From JACRGC01 sp035288785 (GTDB taxonomy: Archaea; Micrarchaeota; Micrarchaeia; Norongarragalinales; SBBD01), in contig DATDZF010000011.1 in the NCBI GenBank assembly GCA_035288785.1, positions 1 to 23,689 of the forward strand: 23,689 nucleotides of DNA. Direction: 5' to 3'. Positions 21,849 through 23,689 of this stretch are shown one piece after another. Below the pieces are notes generated by a model. It was not told where the DNA came from and did not search any database. It saw only the letters and a list, made by a program, of their open reading frames with translations. Positions within the stretch are counted from its first letter, which is position 1, and every line of letters starts with the position of its first letter. A program made the position numbers and the translations under genes.

Positions 21849-22013
21849 ATGGCAAGATTCCTGAAAGTGCAATGCGAATGCGGCGGCGAAACCGAGATCG
21901 TCTACGGGGATGCGAAGATGCGGAGGAACTGCGCGAAGTGCGGCCGCGAGATCGTGACGCCAAGGGGCGGAAGGGCGCGGATCAATGCACGCGTCGTGGA
22001 AGTGCTTAGCTGA
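21849..22013 (+). CDS. rps27e: small-subunit ribosomal protein S27e
   Basis: The 54-residue protein was read directly from the sequence. It matches S27e: MARFLKVQCECGGETEIVYGD, a second knuckle NCAKCG, then a conserved end GGRARINARVVEVL. The zinc ribbon is C9-x-C11 and C28-x2-C31; the usual first knuckle is C-x2-C, so one residue is missing (see findings). The start is preceded by AAAGATGAG. It follows L44e in the same direction, separated by 107 bases that hold an A/T-rich stretch. Confidence 0.93.
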   Translation: MARFLKVQCECGGETEIVYGDAKMRRNCAKCGREIVTPRGGRARINARVVEVLS

Positions 22014-22019
22014 AAAGGT

Positions 22020-22030
22020 TATTTTTTTGC
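22020..22030 (+). terminator. possible T-tract terminator after S27e
   Basis: A run of seven T begins eight bases after the S27e stop and is followed by GC-rich sequence. It could end part of the L44e-S27e transcript, since the next gene has its own TATA candidate. Confidence 0.35.
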
Positions 22031-22076
22031 GGGAGGGGCTTGCCCGTTATTTGGGTGGGGGCGGATTGGGGATATT

Positions 22077-22086
22077 GTATTTTAAG
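22077..22086 (+). promoter_or_regulatory. putative TATA box of the aIF2-alpha gene
   Basis: GTATTTTAAG lies about 70 bases before the ATG at 22152, giving a leader of about 40 bases. Confidence 0.45.
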
Positions 22087-22151
22087 CCAATCCTTCAAGT
22101 TCATCAAATGCTCGACGCAAATGCTTAATTCATCAAATTGAGGCATGGAAA

Positions 22152-22904
22152 ATGGCTAATTTCCCGGAAATAGGAGAATTCGTCATCGTGACGGTAAACA
22201 AGATCATGCCATACGGCGCGTTTTGCTCATTGCAGGAATACAACAACCTCGAGGCGTTCCTCCACGTCTCCGAGGTCTCCTCCGGATGGGTCAAGAACAT
22301 CCGCGATTTCGTGAAGGAGGGCCAGAAATCCGTTGCCATGGTCTCCCGGATCGACCTTGAAAAGCGCCAGATCGACCTTTCCATCAAGCGCGTTTCCGAA
22401 TCCGACAGGAAAAGGAAGCTCGAATCATTCCAGCTTGGGAAAAGGGCGGAAAAATTGCTTGAGCGCGCCGCCCAAAGCATCAAGAAGAACCTCCGCGACG
22501 CGATGAAGGAAGTGGGCGAAATCCTGATTGCCGAATACGGCGACCTCTACTCCTCATTTGAGGAAATCAAGGCGGGGAATGTGAGCCAGAAGATCCCGCC
22601 GATCTGGGTGCCTGCGCTGCAGCAGGTTGCTAACGCCGAAATCAAGGAGAAGGTTATTAGCGCAAGGGCCGAGCTCAAGGTCCAAAGCTTCGAGGGCAAC
22701 GGGGTCGAAAAGATCCGCAGCGCCCTTTTGAAAATCCCAAAGGCTGCGCCCGGCGTCACCATCCATTACATCGGCGCCCCGAAATATTATGCTGATTTCA
22801 TCGTGAAGGACCCAAAGGATGTGGACAAGACCATTGCGAAGGTCGAAAAGTCGCTTGCCACCGAAAGCGGGATCGAATTTTCCGTCCAGAAGATCAAGGG
22901 CTAG
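22152..22904 (+). CDS. eif2a: translation initiation factor aIF2 subunit alpha
   Basis: The alpha subunit of the factor that brings initiator Met-tRNA to the small ribosomal subunit. The 250-residue product has an N-terminal S1 domain (about 1-85: GEFVIVTVNKIMPYGAFCSLQEY, the loop EVSSGWVKNIRDFV, and KRQIDLSIKRV), a helical middle (about 88-170) and an alpha-beta C-terminal domain (about 172-250: GVEKIRSALLK, TIHYIGAPKYYADF). ATG 22152 matches the family N-terminus. Nop10 starts 30 bases after its stop, as is usual in archaea, linking initiation with rRNA modification. Confidence 0.96.
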   Translation: MANFPEIGEFVIVTVNKIMPYGAFCSLQEYNNLEAFLHVSEVSSGWVKNIRDFVKEGQKSVAMVSRIDLEKRQIDLSIKRVSESDRKRKLESFQLGKRAEKLLERAAQSIKKNLRDAMKEVGEILIAEYGDLYSSFEEIKAGNVSQKIPPIWVPALQQVANAEIKEKVISARAELKVQSFEGNGVEKIRSALLKIPKAAPGVTIHYIGAPKYYADFIVKDPKDVDKTIAKVEKSLATESGIEFSVQKIKG

Positions 22905-22933
22905 GCAACTTTTGCAAAAGGGGGAAAAATTGC

Positions 22934-23101
22934 ATGGCATTCCTGCTTAAGCATTGCGGCAAATGCGGCGCATACACGCTGGAGGCAAAATGCCCCAAAT
23001 GCTCCGCGGATACCTCATCCGGCCACCCGATGAAATACTCGAAGGAGGATAGGTACGCGCTCTATCGCAGGAAGGAGCTCTTCCCGCAATTCTTCAAGTA
23101 A
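22934..23101 (+). CDS. nop10: H/ACA RNP component Nop10
   Basis: The 55-residue protein was read directly from the sequence. It is a subunit of the H/ACA RNP that makes pseudouridines in rRNA. The zinc ribbon C8-x2-C11 and C20-x2-C23 (KHCGKCG, KCPKC) is intact, followed by the conserved HPMKYSKEDRYALYRRKELF. AAAGGGGGAAA lies upstream of the ATG as a ribosome site. Its place between aIF2-alpha and PAC2 is the widely conserved archaeal order. Confidence 0.95.
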   Translation: MAFLLKHCGKCGAYTLEAKCPKCSADTSSGHPMKYSKEDRYALYRRKELFPQFFK

Positions 23102-23147
23102 CAAGAATTGGCGCTTGAAAAAAATTAAAGATTAAGTTAAATGATAC

Positions 23148-23156
23148 CTTAATAAA
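23148..23156 (+). promoter_or_regulatory. putative TATA box of the PAC2 gene
   Basis: CTTAATAAA lies about 34 bases before the ATG at 23186. The gene could also be read from the aIF2-alpha-Nop10 transcript. Confidence 0.35.
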
Positions 23157-23185
23157 ATGCCAAATACAAAAGGGGATTGATCCTT

Positions 23186-23689
23186 ATGAAAATGCAAGTT
23201 TCCGGCCCAGGGCTGACAATGACCGAATCCACAATCAGGGTGAAGCGGGAAGTGAAGCCAAAGGATCCGCTCATGATCGTTGGGCTGCCAGGGATTGGAT
23301 TTGTGAGCAAGCTTGCCGCGGACCACCTCATCAAGGTCTCAAAGGCGCAGCACTTTGCAACTCTCTACTCGCCGAATTTCCCAAACCAGGTAATCGCGCT
23401 CAAATCCGGCAATTTGAAGCTATTTTCCATGCGCTTTTTCTACAAGCGCTTCAAGGGCCGGGATGTCATAATCCTGAAGGGGGATGTGCAGCCCCTGACG
23501 GTTGAAGGGCAGTATGAGGTATCCGCGAAAATACTCAATTACTTCAAGTCCATGGGCGGATCGGAAGTTGTTGCCATGGCCGGCTACGCCGTCAACAAGA
23601 AAACGGAAAAGCCCGCGATATACGCAACATCCAACAGCAGGTCGCACCTGAAATACTTCCTCGATCTGGGCGCAAAGCAAAACGAGGCG
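23186..23689 (+). CDS. PAC2-family protein (proteasome assembly chaperone-like), 3' end outside window
   Basis: The frame is open from the ATG to the window end and gives 168 residues. LMIVGLPGIGFVSKLAADHLI (about 30-50), GDVQPLTVEGQYEVSAKIL (about 99-117) and an AGYAVNK segment (about 131-137) are typical of the PAC2/COG2047 family, related to proteasome assembly chaperones. It often follows nop10 in archaea. AAGGGGATT before the ATG is a ribosome site; a second ATG at 23192 is possible. The rest of the gene lies beyond the window. Confidence 0.88.
   Translation, partial: MKMQVSGPGLTMTESTIRVKREVKPKDPLMIVGLPGIGFVSKLAADHLIKVSKAQHFATLYSPNFPNQVIALKSGNLKLFSMRFFYKRFKGRDVIILKGDVQPLTVEGQYEVSAKILNYFKSMGGSEVVAMAGYAVNKKTEKPAIYATSNSRSHLKYFLDLGAKQNEA

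Noticed and set aside
1..23689. CRISPR arrays, insertion sequences and rRNA genes
   Set aside because: No regularly spaced repeats, no transposase motif and no conserved rRNA strings were seen on either strand.

Overview
The window is archaeal. It carries archaeal DnaG primase, FEN-1, a GINS subunit, aIF2-alpha, ribosomal proteins L44e and S27e, Nop10, an MBF1-type regulator, a PAC2-family protein and several class III (type IV pilin-like) signal peptides with a QGAFEY core. Translation signals mix strong GGTG/GGTGGT Shine-Dalgarno sites with leaderless genes whose TATA box lies about 25 bases before the start codon. The many short class III pilin-like genes, small toxin-antitoxin pairs and compact layout suggest a small-genome lineage such as Micrarchaeota or Diapherotrites (DPANN). 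That placement is an inference, and no 16S gene is present to test it.

Left part (1-4554): the tail of a surface protein with a Pro/Thr/Ser stalk and C-terminal membrane anchor, a small polytopic protein resembling an ECF S component, then on the minus strand a NYN/LabA-like RNase, a CPBP intramembrane protease, DnaG and a two-CBS-domain protein. Middle (4795-10501): a DUF4258-like toxin with a zinc-ribbon/AbrB antitoxin, single-chain GMP synthetase, a RelE/ParE-type toxin-antitoxin pair, MBF1, FEN-1, an unannotated 41-residue charged microprotein, and a PIN-domain toxin with its partner. Three candidate toxin-antitoxin modules lie within 6 kb, each with repeats in its promoter.

Next comes glyA (10737-11966, minus), of bacterial type. 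Its last ten codons are repeated 114 bases downstream, with one synonymous difference; an 83-base segment with an elaborate palindrome lies between the copies. Upstream of glyA sit four tandem class III signal-peptide pilin-like genes, including a 58-residue one. They are followed by a small conserved-looking protein, a highly structured intergenic stretch (14319-14423) that may be a non-coding RNA, and a secreted, membrane-anchored Lon-type (S16) protease without an ATPase domain. A heavily N-glycosylatable membrane-anchored protein faces it convergently.

Right part (18281-23689): an FKBP-type prolyl isomerase immediately followed by an SPFH/stomatin protein, a GINS subunit, a SAM methyltransferase-like protein, and the widely conserved archaeal cluster L44e, S27e, aIF2-alpha, Nop10, PAC2, the last cut by the window edge. 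Functionally the window combines replication (DnaG, FEN-1, GINS), translation and ribosome biogenesis, purine and one-carbon metabolism, and a cell-surface block. No tRNA, rRNA, CRISPR array or complete insertion sequence was recognised.
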